This document shows positions 1-5,867 of a stretch of 8,442 nucleotides of DNA, piece after piece. Position numbers and translations under genes: made by a program. Source of the stretch: JARLFX01 sp036404255 (GTDB taxonomy: Bacteria; Acidobacteriota; Terriglobia; Terriglobales; Acidobacteriaceae); NCBI GenBank assembly GCA_036404255.1, contig DASWOP010000035.1, positions 1-8,442 of the forward strand, written 5' to 3'. Every line of letters starts with the position of its first letter. Positions within the stretch are counted from its first letter, which is position 1. The notes beneath the pieces were generated by a model that worked only from the letters and a program-made list of their open reading frames with translations, did not search any database and had not been told where the DNA came from.

Positions 1-90
1 CCCAATAAAATCAACCCTTTCCGCGCCCCACCCAACTTTTACCCCTTGACACCATTTGGTCATTCCCAAGCCCATGGGGGGATTTTTGTC

Positions 91-114
91 ATTCCGAAGC
101 GTAGCGCGCGGAAT
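91..114. repeat. REP-like palindromic intergenic element
   Basis: ATTCCG at 91-96 is the exact reverse complement of CGGAAT at 109-114, with a GC-rich 12-base loop (AAGCGTAGCGCG). This TCATTCCG...CGGAATC layout resembles short palindromic repeats that, as I recall, are scattered between genes in acidobacterial genomes. Only one full copy is in the window; GTCATTCC at 59-66 is a possible partial copy. The assignment to a repeat family is inference. Confidence 0.4.
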
Positions 115-149
115 CTGTTTCGAAAAGCTTCCTCCCACGCCGCCATACA

Positions 150-193
150 GTCCATGAGTTGTCCATAACTCATCCAGAACTTGTCCAGGAAGT
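150..193. repeat. Four tandem 11-bp direct repeats (possible operator)
   Basis: Four consecutive 11-bp units start at 150, 161, 172 and 183: GTCCATGAGTT, GTCCATAACTC, ATCCAGAACTT and GTCCAGGAAGT. All four share TCCA at the same place and a purine-rich second half. An 11-bp period places every copy on the same face of the helix, which is the spacing used by OmpR/PhoB-family response regulators. The array lies about 150 bp upstream of the protease start. The role as an operator is inference; the repeat itself is plain in the sequence. Confidence 0.55.
154..173. repeat. Perfect 7-bp inverted repeat inside the tandem array
   Basis: ATGAGTT (154-160) and AACTCAT (167-173) are exact reverse complements separated by GTCCAT. 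The arms lie in the first to third units of the 11-bp array, so the site could be read as an inverted-repeat operator, a small hairpin, or a by-product of the tandem repeats. Confidence 0.5.
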
Positions 194-327
194 CACCGTG
201 AAAATGCCCCTCGAAATTTTTCCGAGGCTTTTACGGCACTCAACCTCGCCAAGTAACTGCAAACAATATATTTCCCTCACCACAGGGAAGGGGTATCATC
301 GTTTCAATCAAACTAACCTGTTCCACC

Positions 328-333
328 AAGGAA
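328..333 (+). promoter_or_regulatory. Ribosome binding site that sets the protease start
   Basis: AAGGAA lies 8 bases before the ATG at 342. No comparable site precedes the TTG at 159, so this supports the shorter 309-residue protein. Confidence 0.6.
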
Positions 334-341
334 TCTGCCCG

Positions 342-1271
342 ATGGACGAGACCCTGACCCCTCCCGAAGAACAGCCGCAGCCGCCCGCGCCCAGCACAAT
401 CCACAAGATTTTCCTCGGCCCGCAAGGCCTCCGCGCCGGCTGGAGCGCCCTCATCTTCGTCGCCGTTTTCGCGGCTTGCGCAACAATCGTCAATCTTTTC
501 ATGCACTTCGTGGTGCATCACGGCCAGCCGCACACCCACACGCCACCCACAGTCCACGGCATGCTGATCGCCGAGATCATCTCGGTGATCTTCGTCGTCA
601 TTGCCACCTGGGTGATGGCACGCATTGAGAAGCGCCCCTTCAGCGCCTACGGCCTCGCCGGCACCCGCCGCGCCCCCCTCTTCACCACCGGTCTTTGCTG
701 GGGATTTGCATTCATCAGCCTGCTCGTCGGCTCGCTCTACTTCACGCATCACATCAGCTTTGACCCCTCTCACGCCGCCCTTCTTCCCGCCCTCAAATAC
801 GGCGCCGTCTGGGCCATAATCTTCATCCTCGTTGGCTTCTTTGAAGAGATGCTCCTCCGCGGCTATCTCCTGTGGACGATCTGGCGCGGCATCGGATTCT
901 GGTGGGCCGCCGTCATCCTCTCCTTCACCTTTGGCGCCCTCCACGGCAGAAATCCCGAAGAGTCCCCTATCGGCCTCGTCTCCGCCGGTGCCGTTGGCCT
1001 CGTCTTCTGCCTCAGCATCTGGTACACCCGCTCGCTGTGGTGGGCCATCGGCTTCCACGCAGCATGGAACTGGGGCCAGACCTTCTTCTACGGCGCGTCC
1101 GATAGCGGCCTCCCTGCGAAGGGCAGCTTCTTCGTCACCCACCCCCAGGGCAGCCTCCTGATGAGCGGTGGCGCCACCGGCCCCGAAGGCAGCCTGCTCA
1201 TTCTGCCCATCCTGCTCCTGATCTCGCTGGTTATCTATCTCACGCTACGCTCGCACCCCACCCCCGGGTAG
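342..1271 (+). CDS. CPBP family intramembrane metalloprotease
   Basis: This is a polytopic membrane protein of 309 residues in the CPBP/Abi (CAAX protease and bacteriocin-processing) family, related to eukaryotic Rce1. The three diagnostic motifs are present: EExxxR at E168-E169-R173, FxxxH at F197-H201, and HxxxN at H239-N243. In this family the glutamates and histidines form the intramembrane active site. A proline-rich N-terminus (residues 6-17) precedes hydrophobic segments at roughly 35-55, 74-92, 112-133, 153-167, 184-200, 208-226, 232-250 and 284-301. A loop at 55-72 holds six histidines and may bind metal. I chose the ATG at 342 because AAGGAA sits 8 bases upstream and the protein then begins at a normal family length. 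It is apparently monocistronic: the next gene begins 86 bases later and encodes an unrelated secreted protein. The substrate cannot be told from the sequence. Confidence 0.9.
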   Translation: MDETLTPPEEQPQPPAPSTIHKIFLGPQGLRAGWSALIFVAVFAACATIVNLFMHFVVHHGQPHTHTPPTVHGMLIAEIISVIFVVIATWVMARIEKRPFSAYGLAGTRRAPLFTTGLCWGFAFISLLVGSLYFTHHISFDPSHAALLPALKYGAVWAIIFILVGFFEEMLLRGYLLWTIWRGIGFWWAAVILSFTFGALHGRNPEESPIGLVSAGAVGLVFCLSIWYTRSLWWAIGFHAAWNWGQTFFYGASDSGLPAKGSFFVTHPQGSLLMSGGATGPEGSLLILPILLLISLVIYLTLRSHPTPG

Positions 1272-1357
1272 CGCGCGGACTACACACGTACTGCCCGGTA
1301 TGTCTTTTTGGAAACTTTCGAGGCAAAATCGCGTCTAATCACTTAGATCCGGTATTT

Positions 1358-2362
1358 ATGCGCATTGTGTACGTTTTTCGCTTCCTCATTTTTCTGGCAG
1401 TTTTTGCAGCACTACCCACTCTGGCTCATACCCAGATCAATGCGCCGACTCCGCAAACGGGCAGCGTCAACGGAACCGTCACAGATATTGCAGACGATCC
1501 GCTGCCCAATGCCAAGATTGTGATCCAGGGCAACACCACCGCAAACCGCCACACCGCCACCGCAAACAACGATGGATTCTTTGAGGTCAACGACCTGGCG
1601 CCCGGCACCTATCGCCTTACGATCAGTTCAAAAGATTTTGCAGACTGGACTTCGCCGGAGTTGACACTGAAGCCGGGACAAGATCTCGATGTCCCCGACA
1701 TCAAGCTGAAGGTCGCCGGCGCGGTAGACAGCGTGACCGCGCTCTATACCAAGGTGGAGATAGCCACCCAGCAGGTCCACTTGGCAGAAGAACAGCGCGT
1801 CCTCGGTGTCATTCCCAACTTTTATGTGGTCTACTCCCCAGACGCAGTGTCACTGACGGCCAAGCTCAAGTTCCAGCTCGCGCTGCGCAGCACAACCGAT
1901 CCCGTTACATTTTTAGGTGTCGCCTTCTTCAGTGGCATTGAACAGCTGGCACATACACCGGACTATGTACTCGGGGCCAAGGGCTATGGCCAACGCATGG
2001 GCGCCAACTACGCTGACGGCGTAGCCGACGTCCTAATCGGGGGAGCCATACTGCCCTCCCTGCTCCGCCAGGACCCGCGCTACTTTTACAACGGCCAAGG
2101 CACCAAGAAACATCGCGTACTCTACGCCATGGCCGCCCCCTTCATCTGCAAGGGCGACAACGGCCACTGGCAGCCAAACGTCTCCAGCATTGGCGGCGAC
2201 CTGGCCTCAGCTGGCCTCTCGAACCTGTACTATCCCCAGACCAACCGCGGCATCGGACTCACGTTCACCAACGCCGCCATCAGCACCGGCGGACGCATGG
2301 TGAATGCACTGGCGCAGGAGTTCATCATTCGCAAGCTCACGCCAAAGGCGAAGCAGCACTAG
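1358..2362 (+). CDS. Secreted carboxypeptidase regulatory-like domain protein
   Basis: The protein has 334 residues. A signal peptide covers about residues 1-25 (hydrophobic 5-22, likely cut near LAHTQ). A carboxypeptidase-regulatory-like (CarboxypepD_reg, transthyretin-type beta-sandwich) domain spans about 36-118; it shows the usual pattern GTVTD, a mid-domain ANNDGFFEV, then LAPGTYRLTI. The rest (about 140-325) is a separate conserved-looking region with GVIPNFYVVY (150-159), GYGQRMGANYADG (209-221), QDPRYFYNG (238-246) and YYPQTNRG (291-298). I recognise this arrangement from acidobacterial secreted proteins, but know no assigned function for the second half. It is probably exported to the periplasm or outer membrane. 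No peptidase catalytic residues are seen, so the name refers only to the domain. The Shine-Dalgarno is weak. Its stop codon lies one base from that of the convergent cupin gene. Confidence 0.8.
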   Translation: MRIVYVFRFLIFLAVFAALPTLAHTQINAPTPQTGSVNGTVTDIADDPLPNAKIVIQGNTTANRHTATANNDGFFEVNDLAPGTYRLTISSKDFADWTSPELTLKPGQDLDVPDIKLKVAGAVDSVTALYTKVEIATQQVHLAEEQRVLGVIPNFYVVYSPDAVSLTAKLKFQLALRSTTDPVTFLGVAFFSGIEQLAHTPDYVLGAKGYGQRMGANYADGVADVLIGGAILPSLLRQDPRYFYNGQGTKKHRVLYAMAAPFICKGDNGHWQPNVSSIGGDLASAGLSNLYYPQTNRGIGLTFTNAAISTGGRMVNALAQEFIIRKLTPKAKQH

Positions 2363-2363
2363 C

Positions 2364-2834
2364 CTACTGCTTCACGTCGCCACCGATAGAAATCACTACA
2401 TAGCGCGCCGGACCGTCGCCCACATTGCGTATGCGGTGGTTGGTACCAAAGGCCACGTAGAGTACATCGCCCGGCCCCGCTTTCTCCAGCTTGCCATCGT
2501 GCTCCAGCCCTAGCGTTCCCTGCACCACCACGATCAGTTCGGAGTGCTGAATAGCGTGAAGCTCAGGCGCCGGAATGGCCGGCGGGGCAACAGACTCATG
2601 CACCCGCACCCACTCTCCCGTCGCCAGACTGTTATGCACCAGCACCCGTCGATCCGTGCCGTTCGGCATCAACGTGGCTGGTACATCGCCGAACCGCAAT
2701 ACCTGCGAATGGGACAGTAGGCCTCCCACTGCAGGCGCCTTTGTCTGCGCTTCACTCATCTTGGCTCCCACCAGACCACCCATCGTAAGCACGGTCAGCC
2801 CTGCACACATCTCCCGTCGATTGAGTGGCTTCAT
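2364..2834 (-). CDS. Exported cupin domain protein (Tat-type signal)
   Basis: This is a single-domain cupin of 156 residues. The N-terminus MKPLNRREMCAGLTVLTMGG combines a twin arginine (R6-R7) with a hydrophobic stretch, as in Tat signals, so the protein is probably exported folded. Cupin motif 1 shows H93, H97 and E99, then G106. Motif 2 runs from G122 through G130 and H133 to N137 and matches the family pattern except that the usual proline before the glycine is replaced (AFG). These residues would form the metal site in the beta-barrel. The frame stays open to a GTG at 2867 directly after the stop of the upstream VWA gene, but the ATG at 2834 puts the twin-arginine signal at the N-terminus. 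It is probably cotranscribed with the VWA gene (33 bases apart). The substrate is unknown; small cupins of this kind may be enzymes or ligand sensors. Confidence 0.82.
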   Translation of the reverse strand: MKPLNRREMCAGLTVLTMGGLVGAKMSEAQTKAPAVGGLLSHSQVLRFGDVPATLMPNGTDRRVLVHNSLATGEWVRVHESVAPPAIPAPELHAIQHSELIVVVQGTLGLEHDGKLEKAGPGDVLYVAFGTNHRIRNVGDGPARYVVISIGGDVKQ

Positions 2835-2867
2835 GCCGCCCATCGTACACGGAGCTGGCCATGTCAC

Positions 2868-3818
2868 CTACTCTGGTTGCACGACAAACACGTAATCCGG
2901 TGCGCCCAGCTTGATGCCTTTCACGTCCGTAGTGACTTTGAGGGGCTGCAAACCGGCCTTGCTGGCAATGAAATGCAGTTCATAGATCCGTGTCAGCTCG
3001 CCGTTGAACTGCTTGAGGAACGGCGAGAAGCTCACCGGATTCCCCGTGCCTTCATAGTACGCACGCCCCCCGGTCTCCTCTGACACCTTCTGCAGGTAGC
3101 TTTGCCCGCTGAAGCTGGCAAAGTGGCCACCTACACCCCGATCCGTGTAGTAGAGCGAATACACCAGTACCCCCGCCCGTTGCGAATCGCGAATTGCCGA
3201 ATCAACATAGGGGCTCGTCTGATCCATGGGATTGATCCCGGTGTAGTTGTCTACGCCATTGGTAACCAGGAAGGCTACCCGAGCCTTACGGCGATCATTG
3301 GAAGGCCAGTTTTTGGCCAGCTCAGACAGGCAGAAATATGGGCTCGCATTACCACCCGGAGAGCCAATCGGTATGCGTAGAGCCTTGGACGCCACCGCAG
3401 GATCGGTCGTGAAACCCTGCGTCGCAGGAACCACCCTGCCATTCTGCATATAGCCGACAAAAACGCTCACCCCCGGTGGCAACACCTTGAAGAAGTCCCG
3501 GATATCATTCAACTGCAGCGAGACGCTCCCCCGCAGCGAATCGTCCAGCACGAAGGCTAGTTCGATCCCCTGCCCACCACTGAGTACCGGCATCAATCCG
3601 GTCACCTTCGCCGGTTTGGAGTCCTCTTTCACCTGCACATTCGCCGGGGTCAAAGCAGGCGGCGGATCGGCCTTTGACCGCTCAACCACGTAGGTGCGCG
3701 CCGGAAGCCCACCCCCCTCTGTCTCTTGGGCAAGTGCGGCTGGCGCAGTTGCGAAAATAGCAAATAAACCCGCAAGGCCGCATAGGACCAACTTAAAATA
3801 GCTCTTTCCATTCCGCAT
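2868..3818 (-). CDS. Secreted VWA-domain protein, acidobacterial VWFA-related type
   Basis: The mature form is predicted from a 316-residue precursor with signal peptide 1-30 (hydrophobic 8-25, cut after AALA). A short leading region (about 40-75) carries VQVKEDSKPAKVTGL, the pattern that precedes the VWA fold in the family named VWFA-related Acidobacterial domain. The VWA-like domain runs from about 85 to 285. Its metal-ion (MIDAS) site is degenerate: D92-D93-S94 is followed by LRGS rather than the DxSxS pattern, and the usual TDG loop reads TNGVD (186-190). A conserved stretch with GYMQNGRVV (122-130), SEETGGRAYY (246-255) and NPVSFSPFL (260-268) matches what I recall of acidobacterial homologues. 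The ATG at 3818 is chosen over 3866 because AAGGAG lies 7 bases upstream and the signal peptide then starts normally. It leads an operon with the cupin. A role in secreted protein-protein contacts is inference. Confidence 0.82.
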   Translation of the reverse strand: MRNGKSYFKLVLCGLAGLFAIFATAPAALAQETEGGGLPARTYVVERSKADPPPALTPANVQVKEDSKPAKVTGLMPVLSGGQGIELAFVLDDSLRGSVSLQLNDIRDFFKVLPPGVSVFVGYMQNGRVVPATQGFTTDPAVASKALRIPIGSPGGNASPYFCLSELAKNWPSNDRRKARVAFLVTNGVDNYTGINPMDQTSPYVDSAIRDSQRAGVLVYSLYYTDRGVGGHFASFSGQSYLQKVSEETGGRAYYEGTGNPVSFSPFLKQFNGELTRIYELHFIASKAGLQPLKVTTDVKGIKLGAPDYVFVVQPE

Positions 3819-4046
3819 GAAGTGACTCCTTTGCCGCAACCGACATCGATAAAACTCTATGCTCAAACGCGGCAGCTTGCACCTATTTAGGACGCTCAGA
3901 CCAGCAGAAAGGTGCGCTAATTTAGTGAAAAGACTTCCATCTCATAGCTTGGTCTCCGCCTGGAGGCACGGTTGCGGCGCATCGATAGGTCTCGGCGCCC
4001 TGCATCCTTTCAACCAACCGCCCTTTGCAATGGCTAAAATGGCAAG
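3819..4046. other. Divergent intergenic region between VWA gene and rfbC
   Basis: This 228-bp gap should hold promoters for both directions, since the VWA gene reads left and rfbC reads right. I see the strong Shine-Dalgarno of the VWA gene (3826-3831) and a TAAAAT hexamer at 4035-4040 close to the rfbC ATG, but no convincing -35/-10 pair for either gene, no repeat and no credible small ORF. Confidence 0.45.
3826..3831 (-). promoter_or_regulatory. Strong Shine-Dalgarno of the VWA gene
   Basis: On the minus strand AAGGAG sits 7 bases before the ATG at 3818. It decides this start over the upstream in-frame ATG at 3866, whose extra 16 residues are charged and would bury the signal peptide. Confidence 0.7.
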
Positions 4047-4616
4047 ATGCAGATTATCGACACCCCCCTCCGCGACGTAAAACTTCTCCGTCCCCGGCAG
4101 TTTGCGGACGAAAGGGGTTGGTTCGCCGAGGTCTTCAACGAGAAAACCTTTGCAGGCGCTGGTCTGCCGGTACGCTTTGTCCAGGATAATCAATCGCTTT
4201 CCAAGAGAGGCGTGCTGCGAGGCTTGCACTACCAGTTGGAGCAGCAACAAGCCAAACTGGTCCGCTGCCTGGCTGGCAATATCTACGATGTCGCGGTGGA
4301 TCTGCGGCGAGATTCACCCGATTTCGGGCGCTGGGCCGGCTTCCATCTGCACTGCAACGACCTGGAGATGCTCTGGATTCCCGAAGGTTTTGCGCACGGC
4401 TTCCTGGTGCTCTCAGAGACGGCCAGCGTGGCTTACAAGACGACAGCCGGTTATTATCCGGCAGGTGAACGCTGTATCCGCTGGGACGACCCAAAGTTGG
4501 CGATTGCGTGGCCGCTGGATGGTCTGACGCCCATCATTGCGCCGAAGGATGCTGCCGGAAAAACATTTGCCGAGGCTGACCTGCCGCCGGTGACAACCGC
4601 AATTGTGCAACCGTAG
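4047..4616 (+). CDS. rfbC: dTDP-4-dehydrorhamnose 3,5-epimerase
   Basis: This 189-residue cytoplasmic enzyme (RfbC/RmlC) epimerises C3 and C5 of dTDP-4-keto-6-deoxyglucose, the third step of dTDP-L-rhamnose synthesis. The length is normal for the family. Recognisable segments are DERGWFAEVF (21-30), the QDNQS block (46-50), and GVLRGLHYQ (55-63), whose H61 is the expected catalytic base. Further on are PEGFAHGF (112-119), VAYK with Y130 (the expected catalytic tyrosine, with Y136 nearby), and APKDA with D168, which should pair with the histidine. No other rhamnose gene (rfbA, rfbB, rfbD) is in the window. It is followed after 24 bases by the Gfo/Idh/MocA gene and probably shares its transcript. 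There is no clear Shine-Dalgarno; a TAAAAT hexamer ends only 6 bases before the ATG, so a very short or absent leader is possible. A related sugar epimerase activity cannot be excluded. Confidence 0.92.
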   Translation: MQIIDTPLRDVKLLRPRQFADERGWFAEVFNEKTFAGAGLPVRFVQDNQSLSKRGVLRGLHYQLEQQQAKLVRCLAGNIYDVAVDLRRDSPDFGRWAGFHLHCNDLEMLWIPEGFAHGFLVLSETASVAYKTTAGYYPAGERCIRWDDPKLAIAWPLDGLTPIIAPKDAAGKTFAEADLPPVTTAIVQP

Positions 4617-4631
4617 TTTGGCAGCACCACT

Positions 4632-4635
4632 GGAG
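4632..4635 (+). promoter_or_regulatory. Ribosome binding site of the Gfo/Idh/MocA gene
   Basis: GGAG lies 5 bases before the ATG at 4641, inside the 24-base gap after rfbC. It supports this start and separate translation of the second gene of the pair. Confidence 0.6.
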
Positions 4636-4640
4636 ATGAA

Positions 4641-5759
4641 ATGCCTACAGAGATACAGACTGGCTTGATTGGCTTTGGCTTTGGCGGACGGATCTTCCAT
4701 GCTCCCTTCGTTCGCGCAACGCCCGGACTGCGGCTGTCAGCCATTGTGCAGAGGCGCAGCGATACCGCGGCAGCGGAGTATCCAGCATCCACAGGCGTAC
4801 GCGTGCTGCGCTCGGTGGAGGAACTGTTGGCCGATGGCAGCATCCAGCTGATCGTCGTCAGCACACCCAATGCATCGCATTTTGACGTAGCACGGCAGTG
4901 TCTGCTGGCCGGACGGAGTGTAGTGGTAGATAAACCGCTCACCGCCACCGCCGCACAAGCGGAAGAACTGGGGGAACTTGCACAAGCAAAAGGCAGCAAG
5001 CTCTTTGCGTTCCATAATCGACGTTGGGATGGCGACTTCCTGACAGTGAAACAGGTGCTGGAGTCAGGCGAGCTTGGGCGCCTTGTCACTTTCGAGGGTC
5101 GATGGGATCGCTTCCGCCCCATTCCCCGCGGAAACACATGGAAAGAGACTGCGGACGAGGGCACCGGAATGCTCTTCGACCTTGGCCCGCACCTTATTGA
5201 TCAGGCACTCGCCCTCTTTGGCCTTCCAGAATCTGTTACCGGCGAAATGGCTACCGACCGCGACAACTCCGTAGTAGACGATGCTTTTCTCATCACGCTG
5301 CACTATGCCAAGGCGGGGCCGCATCGTGGGCTGCGCGCGCGTCTTTCGGCATCTATGGTGGCTGCCGATCCAGCGCCCCGCTTCATGCTGCATGGAACCC
5401 ACGGCAGCTTCCGCAAGTACGGGCTGGACGCACAGGAAGCCGCACTGATTGGCGGAGCGCGACCTCCCATGCCCGATGCGGTCAATCCACCGTTCTGGTT
5501 TGAGAATCCGGAGGCAGAATGGGGTACGCTGGTCGCTGCGAAAGATGTGCATGAACCTATCCATTTGAACAAGCGCCGCATGCCAACATTGCCCGGTGAT
5601 TACCGCGGCTATTACGCCTCTGTTCGCGATGCACTGCTCGGCAAGCCAAACAATGCAGTGACTGGGCAGGAGGGTCTGCGAGTGCTGCGCATCCTGGAAC
5701 TGGCACGAGAGAGTAGTGCGTCAGGACGTACCCTGACAGTGCCGGAACGTGGCTGGTGA
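4641..5759 (+). CDS. Gfo/Idh/MocA family NAD(P)-dependent oxidoreductase
   Basis: This 372-residue protein has an N-terminal Rossmann fold (about 5-125) with the dinucleotide motif GFGFGG (G11, G13, G16) and a C-terminal alpha/beta domain (about 130-345). The family EKP signature reads DKP here (97-99), keeping the catalytic-site lysine K98. FHNRRWDGDF (124-133), the DLGPHLID segment (180-187, with D180 and H184) and the GSFRKYGLDAQE stretch (255-266) closely resemble B. subtilis YvaA (IolU, an NADP-dependent scyllo-inositol dehydrogenase) and E. coli YdgJ. The likely reaction is reversible oxidation of a polyol or sugar hydroxyl in the cytoplasm; the exact substrate is unknown. It follows rfbC by 24 bases with its own GGAG site, so a shared transcript is likely. 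The pairing hints at a sugar-related role but does not prove a rhamnose link. Confidence 0.88.
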   Translation: MPTEIQTGLIGFGFGGRIFHAPFVRATPGLRLSAIVQRRSDTAAAEYPASTGVRVLRSVEELLADGSIQLIVVSTPNASHFDVARQCLLAGRSVVVDKPLTATAAQAEELGELAQAKGSKLFAFHNRRWDGDFLTVKQVLESGELGRLVTFEGRWDRFRPIPRGNTWKETADEGTGMLFDLGPHLIDQALALFGLPESVTGEMATDRDNSVVDDAFLITLHYAKAGPHRGLRARLSASMVAADPAPRFMLHGTHGSFRKYGLDAQEAALIGGARPPMPDAVNPPFWFENPEAEWGTLVAAKDVHEPIHLNKRRMPTLPGDYRGYYASVRDALLGKPNNAVTGQEGLRVLRILELARESSASGRTLTVPERGW

Positions 5760-5867
5760 TGCAAAACCGCATGTCAAATTAAATATTGCAGGCGTGGTGA
5801 AGTTCTATATTCCCCCTGCGCATGATTTCTGGTCCCGCACGTTCGTTCAGTGTGATATTCGTTGGGC

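Larger units (their letters stand above)
1..341. other. Intergenic region with repeats upstream of the CPBP protease
   Basis: I see no convincing coding sequence here. The reading frame of the downstream protease stays open back to a TTG at 159, but the extra 61 residues have no protein-like character and cover repeat DNA. The region holds two GTCATTCC words (59-66 and 88-95), the second starting a REP-like palindrome, then four 11-bp tandem repeats (150-193). A TATATT hexamer at 267-272 could be a -10 element for the protease gene, but no good -35 sits at the right distance. The left part (1-60) is C-rich and unremarkable. Confidence 0.6.

Noticed and set aside
46..51. TTGACA as a -35 promoter element
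   Set aside because: A perfect hexamer, but no -10-like sequence lies 16-18 bases downstream and the nearest gene starts almost 300 bases away.
209..232. Terminator-like hairpin CCTCG...CGAGG followed by CTTTTA
   Set aside because: The stem is only 5 bp with a 9-base loop and the T-run is four bases; nothing upstream in the window needs it.
159..341. N-terminal extension of the CPBP protein from a TTG codon
   Set aside because: No Shine-Dalgarno, no protein-like features, and it overlaps the tandem repeats; the ATG at 342 has AAGGAA at a good distance.
240..1142. Long minus-strand ORF of 300 codons opposite the CPBP gene
   Set aside because: The plus strand encodes a protein with all three CPBP motifs. 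The minus-strand translation is rich in Glu, Gly, Ala and Asp, as expected for the complement of GC-rich coding DNA, and shows no domain.
4454..5164. 236-codon minus-strand ORF over the rfbC/oxidoreductase junction
   Set aside because: It overlaps two well-recognised plus-strand genes, is serine/arginine rich and has no recognisable motif.
5786..5811. TTGCAG / TATATT promoter pair upstream of the ASH gene
   Set aside because: The spacer is only 14 bases, too short for a standard sigma-70 promoter, so I do not call it.
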